Shown: positions 43,935 through 53,252, counted from the stretch's first letter. The stretch is 64,000 bases of DNA from Methylopila henanensis (GCF_042681025.1 NZ_JBHUER010000010.1:735896-799895); one strand, 5' to 3'. The notes: generated by a model from the letters alone, not told the origin. Numbers and translations: made by a program.

Positions 43935-46280
43935 TCAGGACAGCCTATCCGAGGTCCTCGGCGGCTCGACGCCGACGGCGTCGGGCGGTGATCCGGGCGC
44001 GCCGAAATAGTAGCCCTGCGCCTCCGCGCAACCTTCCTGCACCGCGATCCGGTGCTGGGCCTCGGTTTCGACGCCCTCGGCGACCACCGGCAGATCGAGG
44101 CTGCGCCCGAGGCCGACGATCGCCTTCACGATCGCCTTCGCGCCGCGATCGGCCTCCATCGCGCTGATGAAGCTGCGGTCGATCTTGATCTTGTCGAACG
44201 GAAAGCTCTGCAGGTTGCTCAGCGACGAGTAGCCGGTGCCGAAGTCGTCCATGATGATCTTGACCCCCATCGCCTTCAGGCGGCGCAGGATCTCGAGCGT
44301 GTCGTCCCTGTCACGCATCAGGGCGGTCTCGGTGATCTCCAGCCCGAGCCGCGCCGGCGCGAGGCCGGTCTCGCTCAGGATGAGGCCGACCTGCTCGGCG
44401 AGGTTCGCCACGCGGAACTGCACGGTCGACACGTTGACGGCGATCGAGAGGCCCTCGCTCCAGCCCGCCGCGGTCCGGCACGCTTCCCGCAGCACCCATT
44501 CGCCGATCGCGATGATGACGCCGGTGTCCTCGGCGATCGGGATGAACACGTCCGGCGGCACGTCGCCGTGATCCGGGCTGCGCCAGCGCAGCAGCGCCTC
44601 GTAGCTGATGGGGCGGCCGTCGGCGTCGACGACCGGCTGGTAGACGACGCGCAGCTCGTTGCGCGCGATGGCGCCGCGCAGGTCGGCCTCCAGCCGGCGC
44701 CTGGCGCGCACCGTCTGGTCCATCTGCAGGTCGTAGAACGCGACCACGCCGCGGCCGCCGGACTTGGCGCGGTAGAGCGCGATGTCGGCGGCGTTGAGCA
44801 GCCCTTCCGGCTCCGCGGAGTCGTCCGGCGCGAGCGCCACGCCGATGCTTACGCCGACGGCGGTCGGGTCCATCGCGGCGTTCATCTCCGTCCGGAAGGC
44901 CTCGAAGATGCGGCCGGCGAGCGCCTGCGCCCCCTCCGGCTGGGCCGCGCCCACCTGCAGGATCACGAACTCGTCGCCCCCGAGCCGCGCCACCGTGTCC
45001 ACGCTGCGGACGGTGCGGGTCAGGATCGAGGCGACCGTCCTCAGCACGCGGTCGCCCTCGGCGTGCCCGAACAGGTCGTTCACGGCCTTGAAGCGGTCGA
45101 GGTCGAGCGCGAGCAGCGCGAAGCTCTCGCCGGACCGCCGCGCCTGCGCGAACGCCTTGTCGAGCCGGTCGCCGAGCAGCGAACGGTTCGGCAGACCGGT
45201 CAGGGCGTCGTAGCGCGCGAGGCGCTCGATCTCGGCCTGCGCCCGCTTCTTCTCGGTCAGGTCCATGACGGCGAGCACCTGCGAGGGCCGGCCGCGGAAC
45301 TCGATGGTGCTGACCGCCAGCTCGAAGGAGCGCTCGGGATCGCCCGACAAGGGCGCGGCCTCGACCGCGGCCGGGCGCGGCGCCGAGGCCGGCAGGCCGT
45401 CGGCGGCGACGACGCAGGCGTCGGCGCGGCGACCGATCAGCTCGGCCTCCGGGGCGCCCATCAGCGCCGCGAAGCGGGCGTTCGCCTCGATGATCCGCCC
45501 GTCCCGTACGACCGCGAGCCCCTCGAGCGTCGCGTCGGCGAAGCCCTTCAGGTCCGTCAGGTAGCGGTCGACGAACACGGCGGCCGTCGTGACGCCGGCG
45601 ACCAGGCTGGCGACGCCGAACACGGCCCAGACCAGCCAGGCGTGCCGCTCGCCGGCGGACGGATCGACCGGCAGACGAGGATCGGGCGTCACCAGGGTCG
45701 CGGACATCGCCGTGAAATGCAGCGCGCACACGCCGAGGATCATCCAGAGCGCGGGCTCCGCCACCCGGCGCGCGCCCGTCAGCCTGTCGAAGCGGTGGAA
45801 GGCCGCCGTCATGGCCGCCGCCGCGACCGCGAGCGACGCGATGACCGGCGGCCAGTCGTGGCTGATGGTCGCGGCGACCTCAACGGCCGCCATGCCGACG
45901 AAATGCATCGCGGCCACCGCGACGGCCGCGAGCGTTCCGGCCGCGGCGGACGACCACGGCCGGCCGCGGCGGATCAGGGCGACGGCGAGCCAGAAGCCGG
46001 CGCTGACGATCGCCGCCGAAAGCAGGGTGAGCGCCGGATCGAAGGTGAAGGGAATGACGCTGCGGTAGCCGAGCATGGCGACGAAATGGACCGCCCAGAT
46101 CGACAGCCCGCCCGCGGCCGCCGCGACGCCGAGCCAGCGGCCGCGGCGGACGTCGGCGCATTCGTCGGCGCGCGAGAGCAGCAGGAAGAAGGCGAACAGC
46201 CCGCCGCACGCGATGAGCGCGGCGAGGAGCACAATCCCCGGCTCATGCTGCTCCGTGACGCAAGCGACGACCTTCCACAT
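43935..46280 (-). CDS. MHYT-PAS-GGDEF-EAL cyclic-di-GMP signalling protein
   Basis: A 781-residue inner-membrane protein. Residues about 15-195 form an MHYT sensor with repeating membrane segments (IWAVHFVAMLGY, AMHFVGMAAVE, LHFTAMSA), a domain thought to bind copper and sense gases. A PAS domain follows (about 255-350), then GGDEF (about 365-530) with an intact RLGGDEFVIL site, and EAL (about 540-775) with YEALLRWRSP, ITETALMRD and IKIIMDDFGTGYSSL. Both synthase and phosphodiesterase sites look complete, so the net activity cannot be told from sequence. Confidence 0.93.
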   Translation of the reverse strand: MWKVVACVTEQHEPGIVLLAALIACGGLFAFFLLLSRADECADVRRGRWLGVAAAAGGLSIWAVHFVAMLGYRSVIPFTFDPALTLLSAAIVSAGFWLAVALIRRGRPWSSAAAGTLAAVAVAAMHFVGMAAVEVAATISHDWPPVIASLAVAAAAMTAAFHRFDRLTGARRVAEPALWMILGVCALHFTAMSATLVTPDPRLPVDPSAGERHAWLVWAVFGVASLVAGVTTAAVFVDRYLTDLKGFADATLEGLAVVRDGRIIEANARFAALMGAPEAELIGRRADACVVAADGLPASAPRPAAVEAAPLSGDPERSFELAVSTIEFRGRPSQVLAVMDLTEKKRAQAEIERLARYDALTGLPNRSLLGDRLDKAFAQARRSGESFALLALDLDRFKAVNDLFGHAEGDRVLRTVASILTRTVRSVDTVARLGGDEFVILQVGAAQPEGAQALAGRIFEAFRTEMNAAMDPTAVGVSIGVALAPDDSAEPEGLLNAADIALYRAKSGGRGVVAFYDLQMDQTVRARRRLEADLRGAIARNELRVVYQPVVDADGRPISYEALLRWRSPDHGDVPPDVFIPIAEDTGVIIAIGEWVLREACRTAAGWSEGLSIAVNVSTVQFRVANLAEQVGLILSETGLAPARLGLEITETALMRDRDDTLEILRRLKAMGVKIIMDDFGTGYSSLSNLQSFPFDKIKIDRSFISAMEADRGAKAIVKAIVGLGRSLDLPVVAEGVETEAQHRIAVQEGCAEAQGYYFGAPGSPPDAVGVEPPRTSDRLS

Positions 46281-46497
46281 CCGCAGCTCCCCCTTTTTAG
46301 TCGAACGATCATGCGGGCGACGGAGTGAACGATCTCCTGACGCGCCGGAGTGTCACGCGCGCCTCGGCAAGGGCCGCCCGACGAAGTCCGCCAGCGCCCG
46401 GCCTCCCCGCGTCCTCCGCGCAGGAACAAAATCGCCTCCGGAATCGTTTCCGCTGCATCGCCAAGAAAATCCGTCCGCCGGACACAAGGAGCGGCTC

Positions 46498-46572
46498 GTG
46501 AACTCGATCATTTATCTCGTCGGCCTGATCGTGATCGTCCTCGCCATCCTGTCCTTCCTGGGACTTCGCTGA
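46498..46572 (+). CDS. 24-residue membrane micropeptide
   Basis: A 24-residue peptide, mNSIIYLVGLIVIVLAILSF then LGLR, beginning with GTG and preceded at five bases by AAGGAG. It is one hydrophobic helix with a basic end. Very similar tiny peptides are widely conserved in alphaproteobacteria as I recall. No function is known to me. A stem-loop with TTTT lies at 46756-46785. Confidence 0.7.
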   Translation: MNSIIYLVGLIVIVLAILSFLGLR

Positions 46573-46755
46573 CGGGCGGAGGCTGCGCTTCAAGCTCAGG
46601 CCCGGAAGACTGCGTCCTGGTCTCTCGATGACTTGGACCGGCGTTCGTCGCCCTAGACGGCGGACGGAAACCGCTGATTTGCGGCCGCCGCCGGTCGAGC
46701 TCGTGGACTTCCGATCCACGCGAGCTTCTACCCGCTCATCCGACGAGAGCGCGCG

Positions 46756-46785
46756 AAAGCCGCGCCGCCCGCCGGCGCGCTTTTG
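46756..46785 (+). terminator. Possible terminator upstream of PNPOx-like gene
   Basis: AAAGCCGCGCCG / CGGCGCGCTTT (one bulge) followed by TTTTGCG. It could end the micropeptide transcript, 184 bp upstream. Confidence 0.4.
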
Positions 46786-46825
46786 CGATCAGCTCCGCCC
46801 GGCGCCGATCAAGAGGAGACTAGCC

Positions 46826-47320
46826 GTGACGACCGCAAACGACGCCGACCGCGTGTACGATCTCGCCGAGGACATCGGCGTCTGCATGCTGACCTCGAAA
46901 TCGGGCTCCGCGCTGCGCGCGCGGCCCATGCACGCCAAGATCGACCGCGACGCCGGCGTCATCACCTTCCTGACGGACGTCCGCCATCACAAGGACGACG
47001 AGATCGCGGCAGATCCCGAGGTCTGCCTCGCCTTCGCGAAGCCGGGCTCCCAGAGCTACGTCTCGATCTCGGGCGTCGCCGAGGTCCTGAACGACCGCGC
47101 CGCGATCAAGGCGCGGTTCAGCGAGATGGCGAAGCTGTGGTTCCCGGACGGCCCGGAAGACCCGAACGTGCGCCTGCTGGTCGTCAGGCCCAAAGCGGCG
47201 GAGTTCTGGGACGGCAAGACCAACCCGGTCGCGGTCGCCTTCCAGATCGCGAAGGCGCGGCTGTCCGACGAGCGCCCCGACCTCGGCGACAACCGCAAGG
47301 TCGCGATGGGCGGCCGCTGA
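46826..47320 (+). CDS. Pyridoxamine 5'-phosphate oxidase-like (general stress protein 26) family
   Basis: A 164-residue split-barrel flavin-binding protein. LRARPMHAKIDRDAGVITFLTD and HHKDDEIAADPEVCLAF, then YVSISGVAEVLNDRAAI and a tail with PKAAEFWDGKTNPV, match the stress-protein 26 branch of the PNPOx-like group, rather than true PdxH. The GTG at 46826 follows AGAGGAGA. Reaction unknown; family members bind FMN or F420 and are stress-linked. Confidence 0.85.
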   Translation: MTTANDADRVYDLAEDIGVCMLTSKSGSALRARPMHAKIDRDAGVITFLTDVRHHKDDEIAADPEVCLAFAKPGSQSYVSISGVAEVLNDRAAIKARFSEMAKLWFPDGPEDPNVRLLVVRPKAAEFWDGKTNPVAVAFQIAKARLSDERPDLGDNRKVAMGGR

Positions 47321-47371
47321 CGCCGCCGCCGGAAAACCCGGCGATCGGGGGAGCGTCTGAACGGTAAGGAA

Positions 47372-47447
47372 TGGCGCTCCCTAGGGGACTCGAACCCCTG
47401 TTTTCGCCGTGAGAGGGCGACGTCCTAGACCGCTAGACGAAGGGAGC
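47372..47447 (-). tRNA. tRNA-Glu (anticodon CTC)
   Basis: A 76-base cloverleaf with encoded CCA. The acceptor is GCTCCCT / AGGGAGC with G73; the anticodon stem TCGCC/GGCGA holds the loop CTCTCAC with anticodon CTC; the T arm is CAGGG-GTTCGAGTC-CCCTA region. It is closely similar to E. coli tRNA-Glu in layout. Confidence 0.95.
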
Positions 47448-47506
47448 CTCGCGGGAGGCGCACCCTATAACCGGGACGCGGGCCGGCATCAAGCGGCGGC
47501 GTCGGA

Positions 47507-47908
47507 TTATTTCGCGTCGCCGCCGCGCAGCGGGGCCGCGGCCGGGCCGCCGGGGACGACGTCGAGCCGGCCGACGGGCTTCAGGGAGCCGGCGTCGAAG
47601 GCGTGCACGCTGACGCGGCCGTCGGCCTCGACGGTGACGAGGATGCGGCCGCCGTCCGCCGCCGTCGACAGCACGCGCGCGCCGGCGGGAAGCGGAAGCG
47701 TCGCTTCCGTGATCCCGGCCGCGGCCTGGTTCGACTTGACGACGCGGTAGGCGATCGCCGACATCACGGCGAGGAAGCCGACGCCCATCGTCAGGCCGCC
47801 GATCAGGAACAGCCGCCTCAGCCGCTGGTAGACCTGCCGGATGCGGGGGTCGTCGTCGGCCGCGATCTCGTCGATGCCCGGCCCGTTCGAACCCTGTAGC
47901 GCCGTCAT
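47507..47908 (-). CDS. Small single-pass membrane protein
   Basis: A 133-residue protein with an acidic N-terminus, a membrane helix at about residues 30-54 (LFLIGGLTMGVGFLAVMSAIAYRVV) and a beta-rich periplasmic part (ARVLSTAADGGRILVTVEADGRVSVHAFD). Conserved small proteins of this build lie beside the pseudouridine synthase gene in related genomes, as I recall. Its ATG overlaps the likely ATG of that divergent gene by two bases. Function unknown. Confidence 0.75.
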   Translation of the reverse strand: MTALQGSNGPGIDEIAADDDPRIRQVYQRLRRLFLIGGLTMGVGFLAVMSAIAYRVVKSNQAAAGITEATLPLPAGARVLSTAADGGRILVTVEADGRVSVHAFDAGSLKPVGRLDVVPGGPAAAPLRGGDAK

Positions 47909-48929
47909 GCCAGAAGCCTCATCCTCGCCCGCGGGCGTCCAGGTCGCAGCGACCGAAACGGTCGAAACCGTCACGGCCGGGCCCGACGACGCCGGCGCGC
48001 GCGCCGACCGTTTCCTCGCCGCCCGGCTGCCGGCGTTTTCACGCGCGCGCATCCAGGCGCTGATGCGCCAGGGCGCGGTCTCAGCCGGCGGCCGGACGCT
48101 AGTCGACCCCTCCGCCAGGGTCAACGCGGGCGACGCCTTCGCGGTCTCGGTTCCGCCGCCCGCCGCGGCCGAGCCCGAAGGGCAGGACATCCCCCTTGCG
48201 GTCGTGTTCGAGGACGAGCACCTCATCGTCATCGACAAGCCCGCGGGCCTCGTGGTGCACCCGGCCGCGGGCCACGCCGACGGCACGCTCGTCAACGCGC
48301 TGATCAACCACTGCGGCGCGAGCCTGTCCGGCGTCGGCGGCGTGGCGCGGCCCGGCATCGTGCACCGGCTCGACAAGGACACGTCCGGCCTGCTGGTGGT
48401 GGCGAAGCACGACGCCGCCCACCGCGCCTTGAGCGCCCAGTTCGCCGATCACGGCCGCAGCGGACCGCTGGTCCGCTCCTATCTCGCGCTGGTCTGGGGC
48501 CTGCCTGCGCGCCCGAAGGGCGTGGTCGACCTGCCGCTCGGCCGCAGCGAGCGCAACCGCGAGAAGATCGCCGTGCGCAAGGACGGCCGCGAGGCCGTCA
48601 CCCACTGGGAGACGCTCAGGCGCTTCGAGCGGGCCGGCGCCGCCCTGCTCGCCTGCCGGCTGGAGACCGGCCGCACCCACCAGATCCGCGTGCATATGGC
48701 GGAGCTCGGCCACCCGCTGCTTGGGGACGGCGTCTACGGCGCCTCGCACCGCACCAAGGCGTCGCGGCTCGACGACGCCGGCCGCGCGGCGCTCGCCGCT
48801 CTCGGCCGCCAGGCGCTGCACGCGGCGGAACTCGGCTTCGCCCACCCCGCGACAGGCGAGGAGCTTCACTTCGAGAGCCCGGCGCCGGACGACCTCCAGC
48901 GCATGATCGACGCCCTCGACGCCCCGTGA
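47907..48929 (+). CDS. RluC/RluD-type 23S rRNA pseudouridine synthase
   Basis: A 340-residue enzyme. An N-terminal S4 RNA-binding domain (DRFLAARLPAFSRARIQALMRQGAV) is followed by the RluA-family catalytic domain with HRLDKDTSGLLVVAK carrying the catalytic aspartate, then LETGRTHQIRVHMAELGHPLLGD. The S4 domain and the position just before rpoH suggest RluD. The ATG at 47907 is the best start, but it has no clear ribosome site and overlaps the divergent start. Confidence 0.9.
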   Translation: MPEASSSPAGVQVAATETVETVTAGPDDAGARADRFLAARLPAFSRARIQALMRQGAVSAGGRTLVDPSARVNAGDAFAVSVPPPAAAEPEGQDIPLAVVFEDEHLIVIDKPAGLVVHPAAGHADGTLVNALINHCGASLSGVGGVARPGIVHRLDKDTSGLLVVAKHDAAHRALSAQFADHGRSGPLVRSYLALVWGLPARPKGVVDLPLGRSERNREKIAVRKDGREAVTHWETLRRFERAGAALLACRLETGRTHQIRVHMAELGHPLLGDGVYGASHRTKASRLDDAGRAALAALGRQALHAAELGFAHPATGEELHFESPAPDDLQRMIDALDAP

Positions 48930-49078
48930 GGCATGCATAATCGCACAGCAGCGTGAAGCGGATTTGACACCATTCCGCCGCGCTCCCGCGTTATAACCTT
49001 CGACCAAAGGCGATCGGCGCGAAGGCGCGGTCGCGACCGGGCCCGCCGCAAGGGGGCCCTTTCCGAAGGAGACGCATA

Positions 49079-49959
49079 TGGCATCCGCCGCACTCCCGAT
49101 CCTCGTCAGCGACAACGGACTGTCGAAGTACCTCGACGAGATCCGCAAGTTCCCGATGCTGGAGCCGCAGGAAGAGTACATGCTCGCCAAGCGCTGGCGC
49201 GAGCATGGCGACCGCGACGCCGCGCACCGGCTCGTCACCAGCCACCTCCGCCTCGTGGCCAAGATCGCCATGGGCTATCGCGGCTACGGCCTGCCGATCG
49301 GCGAGGTCGTGTCGGAGGGCAATGTCGGCCTCATGCAGGCCGTGAAGCGCTTCGAGCCCGAGAAGGGCTTCCGGCTCGCCACCTACGCCATGTGGTGGAT
49401 CCGGGCTTCGATCCAGGAGTACATCCTGCGCTCGTGGTCGCTCGTGAAGATGGGCACCACCGCGAACCAGAAGAAGCTGTTCTTCAACCTGCGCAAGGCC
49501 AAGAGCCAGATCTCGGCGCTGGACGAGGGCGACCTCCGGCCCGACCAGGTCAAGCAGATCGCGACCAAGCTCGGCGTGACCGAGACCGACGTGATCGACA
49601 TGAACCGCCGGCTCGGCGGCGACGCCTCGCTCAACTCTCCGCTGCGGGAGGACGAGGGCTCGTCGGAGTGGCAGGACTGGCTGGTCGACGAGACCGACAG
49701 CCAGGAGAGCCGCCTCGCCGAGAACCAGGAGCTGGACAACCGCCGCCAGGCGCTTTCGGGCGCGCTGATGGTGCTGAACGACCGCGAGCGCCGCATCTTC
49801 GAGGCGCGGCGCCTCGCCGACGACCCGCTCACCCTCGAGGAGCTGTCGAGCGAGTTCGGCGTCTCCCGCGAGCGCGTGCGCCAGATCGAGGTGCGCGCCT
49901 TCGAGAAGGTGCAGGACGCGGTGCGCAAGAACGTGGCGCAGATGGAGGCGCGGGCCTGA
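49079..49959 (+). CDS. rpoH: RNA polymerase heat-shock sigma factor RpoH (first copy)
   Basis: A 293-residue sigma-32 factor. Region 2 reads VSEGNVGLMQAVKRFEPEKGFRLATYAMWWIRASIQEYILRSWSLVKMGTT, the RpoH box QKKLFFNLRKAK is intact, and region 4 is SREVR-like (FGVSRERVRQIEVRAFEKV). AAGGAGA precedes the ATG. Upstream, TTGACA (48964) and TATAAC (48992) stand 22 bp apart, too far for an ordinary promoter. A strong terminator follows. The nearer copy to E. coli-type RpoH; a second copy is at 58345. Confidence 0.94.
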
Positions 49960-49991
49960 GCCTGCGCCGCCGTTTCGTGAGCTGATCGAAG

Positions 49992-50021
49992 GCCGTCGCG
50001 GTTCGCCGCGGCGGCTTTTTT
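49992..50021 (+). terminator. Rho-independent terminator of rpoH
   Basis: Stem GCCGTCGCGG / CCGCGGCGGC, loop TTCG, then TTTTTT. It is 32 bp after the stop. Confidence 0.9.
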
Positions 50022-50072
50022 CGTTTCCGGCTTCCGCGGCGCGGCCGGTCGAGGCGCCCCGGACGCCGGAAC

Positions 50073-50966
50073 TCAGGCCACGCGGAACCGCGCGGTCGAA
50101 CCCCACGGGTCGGAGGCCTCGAGGCCGTCGCCCTCCCGCGTCGCGACGCCGGCGGCGCGGAGCCTTGCGGCGACCTCCTCCACAGCGCCTCCGTCCGGCA
50201 GCAGGATCTCGAACGACCGCAGCCCGGCCGAGCCCTCCGGCGCCGGCCCGCTCCCGCGGCTCGCCCAGACGTTCGCCGCAAGATGGTGGTGGTAGCCGCC
50301 CGCGCTCATGAACAGCGCGCCGGGATAGGTGGTGGTGAGCGCGAAGCCGACGGCGTCGATCCAGAACGCGCGCGCCGTCGCGAGATCGCCGACCTGCAGG
50401 TGCACATGGCCGAGCCGCGTTCCCGCCGGCTGGGGCGCGTCGAGATCGGCGCCGGCCCCGAGCAGCGCCAGAACGCCGTCCCGATCCATCGGCTCGGTCG
50501 CCATCTTCAGCGCGCCGTTCTCGCGCGGCCACTCCGCCTCCGGCCGGTCGCGGTAGATCTCGAGCCCGTTGCCGTCGGGATCGTCGAGATAGAGCGCCTC
50601 GCTGACGAGATGGTCGGACGCGCCAAGGCGGCGGACGCCCTCCCGCAGCAGCCGGGCGAGCGTCAGCCCAAGGTCGCGCCGCTCCGGCAGCAGGATCGCA
50701 ACGTGGAACAGCCCGGCCGCCTCGCGCGGTTTCGCCGCTGCCCCGGGCGTCTCGACGAGCCGGATCACCCCCTCCCCGCCCGCCCCGCCGAGCGTCGCGA
50801 CCCGGCCCTCGCGGTCGAGCGTTCTCAGCCCCACCACCCGCTCGTAGAACGCGGTCGAGCGCCCGAGATCGGACACCGCGAGCTCCGCGACCCCGAGCCG
50901 GAGCGCGTGCGGCAGCGCGGCGGACGCAGTTTTGGGCGAAGCGGCGGCGGAAGCAGCGGCGGTCAT
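50073..50966 (-). CDS. VOC-family protein (CatE-like extradiol dioxygenase fold)
   Basis: A 297-residue protein made of two vicinal-oxygen-chelate modules: LRLGVAELAVSDLGRSTAFYERVVGL and GLFHVAILLPER in the first, then LGHVHLQVGDLATARAFWIDAVG, YHHHLAANVW and a FEILLPDG tail in the second. Metal-ligand histidines are at HVA, HVH and the HHH cluster. The layout is that of CatE-type ring-cleavage dioxygenases, but the family also has isomerases and resistance proteins, so the substrate is open. Confidence 0.8.
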   Translation of the reverse strand: MTAAASAAASPKTASAALPHALRLGVAELAVSDLGRSTAFYERVVGLRTLDREGRVATLGGAGGEGVIRLVETPGAAAKPREAAGLFHVAILLPERRDLGLTLARLLREGVRRLGASDHLVSEALYLDDPDGNGLEIYRDRPEAEWPRENGALKMATEPMDRDGVLALLGAGADLDAPQPAGTRLGHVHLQVGDLATARAFWIDAVGFALTTTYPGALFMSAGGYHHHLAANVWASRGSGPAPEGSAGLRSFEILLPDGGAVEEVAARLRAAGVATREGDGLEASDPWGSTARFRVA

Positions 50967-51089
50967 GGATCAGCTCCTCGTGGCTTTCGAGGATATCGGC
51001 TTGGGCCCCGGCGAACGCCACCGCGGTTTTCGTGCGCAGACGCATGCTGGAGCGTGACGGAACGCCGGATAAACCGACGGAATGCAAGG

Positions 51090-53252
51090 ATGACGTCGGT
51101 ATTCCCACCGCTTGCGAATCCGCCGCAACTCCTGCGTGATGCAGGGACAGTCGACGCAATCCGAGCCCACATGCCCCGCGTCACTCTCTCCTGCCTGACC
51201 CTTGGCCTCGCCGGCGCCTGGCTGACGCGCGATCCCGCAGCCGGGCTCGCCATGGCCGCCGGCGGCCAACTGGCGCTTGGCGCGGCGGGCGGCATGGCGG
51301 GCGACCTGTGCAAGGCGTTCGACCGTCACGTCACCGAGCGCTGGTTCGCGAAGCGCCGCGCCACGGACGAGAACCACGTCGTCGAACAGGCGCTCCGCAA
51401 GGCGCATCTGCATGCGCTGCGGAAAACGCTCGAACGTTTCGACGAGGCCCGCCGCGACGATCGCGACGAGACGCGAGGGGCGCAGGCCGACGGCTTCTCG
51501 CGGCGGCTCGCCGACTTCCTCGACGCCGAGGACACGGTGGCCCGCAGGCTCGCCTTCGCCAAGGCCCCGCCGAACGATCTCGACGCCGCCGTGCGCACAG
51601 CCGCCCTGGCGACGCTGCCGGAGGGCTACGCCAAAAGCCTCGCCGCGCGGCAGGCCGGCGACGGGCAGGACGACATCCGCGACGCGCAGCGGCAGGCGCG
51701 AAGATTGAGCGAAGCCGCCGCCCTCGCCGAACTCCGCCACCGGCTCCTGCGGGAGGGAGACGATTTCCCGCCCCTGTTCCGGAGCGCCTTCACCGGCGAG
51801 GGCTTCGCCCAGAGCTGGTTCGACATCTTCGTCCTCGACGCGGCCGCGACGCAGAAGGCCGGCGGCGCCTTCGCCGAGGTCTGGCAGGCGGAGCAGGTCG
51901 CGCTGATCCGCTCGATCCTCGAAGCGCTGAGTGAGACGACGGCCCGGATCGACGCGCGGACGGAACGGATCGATGAGCGCACGGCGGACATCGCGTCGGA
52001 TGTTGACGCCCTCAAGAGCGCAGTCGCCGTCCTGCGGAAGCTCGCAGAGGACGAAGCCGGCAAACGCGACATAGCCGAAGGCTTCATTCACGAGATGGCG
52101 ACGAGCATCGCGGCGGCGCCCAATCTCGATCTTCAGGCCAAGATGCAGGCGGTCCGCAAAGCTGTTCAGCTTTACAATGACGAGATCGTCGGGGGACGGG
52201 AGCGTACCAACCTCGGCGACCTCGTCGATCGAGCCCTCGCGCATGCGCGAGGGCTCGTCGACAAGGGTAAGTCCGGTCTCGCCCGCGCTTCGTTGCGTCA
52301 AACTGCGGAGCAACTCCAACGCGACGAAGAACGCCGCCGGCGTGAAGCGGCGGACGAACGCCTGAGATACGTGGAGTCAGTGACGGCGCTCTACGACCGC
52401 GAGCGCGACATCGCGCTTGCGGTGTTCGACGGCGAGGCCGCCGCTGCGGCAATCGTGGCGCGCACGGAAGCCATCTGCGAGCCAGCCGACGCCTTCGCGG
52501 CGATCAGGAAGGAAGGCGTTCAGCTCCTTGAGCATGGCCGGGACCGCGGCAGCGTGGTCCACCTCTTGGCGGCGATTGCCCTCTGGCGAAACGCGACTTC
52601 GATCGCAGGGGAAGCGGCCGAGGTCAGAGCAGCCCTAATTTATTTGGGCATCGCGCTCGCGACGCTGGGGGAGCGCGAGAGCGGGACAGCGCGGCTGGAG
52701 GCAGCGGTCGAGGCCCATCGTGCGGCGCTAGAGGAATGCACCCGCGAGCGCATGCCGCTCGGCTGGGCGATGACGCAGAACAATCTCGGCAACGCACTCC
52801 GCGCGCTCGGCGAGCGCGAAAGCGAGACCGGCCGGCTGGAGGAAGCGGTCGAGGCCTATCGCGCGGCGCTGGAGGAATACACGCGCGAGCGCGTTCCGCT
52901 CGACTGGGCGATGACCCTGAACAATCTCGGCAACGCACTCCACGCGCTCAGCACGCGCGAGAGCGGGACCGCCCGGCTGGAGGAGGCGGTCGCGGCCTAC
53001 CGCGCGGCGCTGGAGGAACGCTCTCGCAAGCGCGTCCCGCTCGACTGGGCGACGACGCAGAACAATCTCGCCGTATCGCTCACGACGCTCGGCGAGCGCG
53101 AGAGCGGGACTGGCCGGCTGGAGGAGGCGGTCGCGGCCTACCGCCCGGCGCTGGAGGAGTTCACGGTCGCCGATGCGCCTCATTACCATACCATGGCGAG
53201 CGAAAACCTGCGGCGCGTAGAAGCGCTGCTCGCCGAGCGGCGGAAGGGCTGA
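51090..53252 (+). CDS. Membrane-anchored coiled-coil and TPR repeat protein
   Basis: A 720-residue protein of unknown role. N-terminal hydrophobic residues about 30-68 (SCLTLGLAGAWLTRDPAAGL, then AAGGQLALGAAGGMAG) may sit in the membrane. A long helical region follows, with a coiled coil near residues 285-330 (ARIDARTERIDERTADIASD). After a second helical block come four tandem TPR-like units of 47 residues (141 bp) from about residue 530, each with LGERESGTxRLEEAV and AYRAALEE and WAMTQNNLGNAL. TPR arrays bind proteins or peptides; the rest resembles signalling or defence scaffolds. ATG at 51090 has only a weak AAGG site; a later ATG is possible. Confidence 0.72.
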   Translation: MTSVFPPLANPPQLLRDAGTVDAIRAHMPRVTLSCLTLGLAGAWLTRDPAAGLAMAAGGQLALGAAGGMAGDLCKAFDRHVTERWFAKRRATDENHVVEQALRKAHLHALRKTLERFDEARRDDRDETRGAQADGFSRRLADFLDAEDTVARRLAFAKAPPNDLDAAVRTAALATLPEGYAKSLAARQAGDGQDDIRDAQRQARRLSEAAALAELRHRLLREGDDFPPLFRSAFTGEGFAQSWFDIFVLDAAATQKAGGAFAEVWQAEQVALIRSILEALSETTARIDARTERIDERTADIASDVDALKSAVAVLRKLAEDEAGKRDIAEGFIHEMATSIAAAPNLDLQAKMQAVRKAVQLYNDEIVGGRERTNLGDLVDRALAHARGLVDKGKSGLARASLRQTAEQLQRDEERRRREAADERLRYVESVTALYDRERDIALAVFDGEAAAAAIVARTEAICEPADAFAAIRKEGVQLLEHGRDRGSVVHLLAAIALWRNATSIAGEAAEVRAALIYLGIALATLGERESGTARLEAAVEAHRAALEECTRERMPLGWAMTQNNLGNALRALGERESETGRLEEAVEAYRAALEEYTRERVPLDWAMTLNNLGNALHALSTRESGTARLEEAVAAYRAALEERSRKRVPLDWATTQNNLAVSLTTLGERESGTGRLEEAVAAYRPALEEFTVADAPHYHTMASENLRRVEALLAERRKG
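52692..53160 (+). repeat. Tandem 141-bp repeats within the TPR gene
   Basis: The landmark CGGCTGGAGG recurs at 52692, 52833, 52974 and 53115, exactly 141 bp apart, with high identity between units. Such arrays can change copy number by recombination. Confidence 0.9.

Noticed and set aside
44052..46328. Plus-strand open frame of 758 codons opposite the GGDEF-EAL gene
   Set aside because: Low-complexity Arg/His/Asp-rich sequence; the minus strand encodes complete GGDEF and EAL domains.
48964..48997. TTGACA and TATAAC upstream of rpoH as a standard sigma-70 promoter
   Set aside because: The spacer is 22 bp, well outside the usual 16-18, so I did not list it as a promoter.
50970..52319. Minus-strand open frame opposite the TPR gene
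   Set aside because: No domain. The plus-strand product has ordered TPR repeats and coiled coil.
52692..53160. CRISPR-like array in the tandem repeats
   Set aside because: The repeats are 141 bp, contiguous and coding (TPR units), with no spacers.
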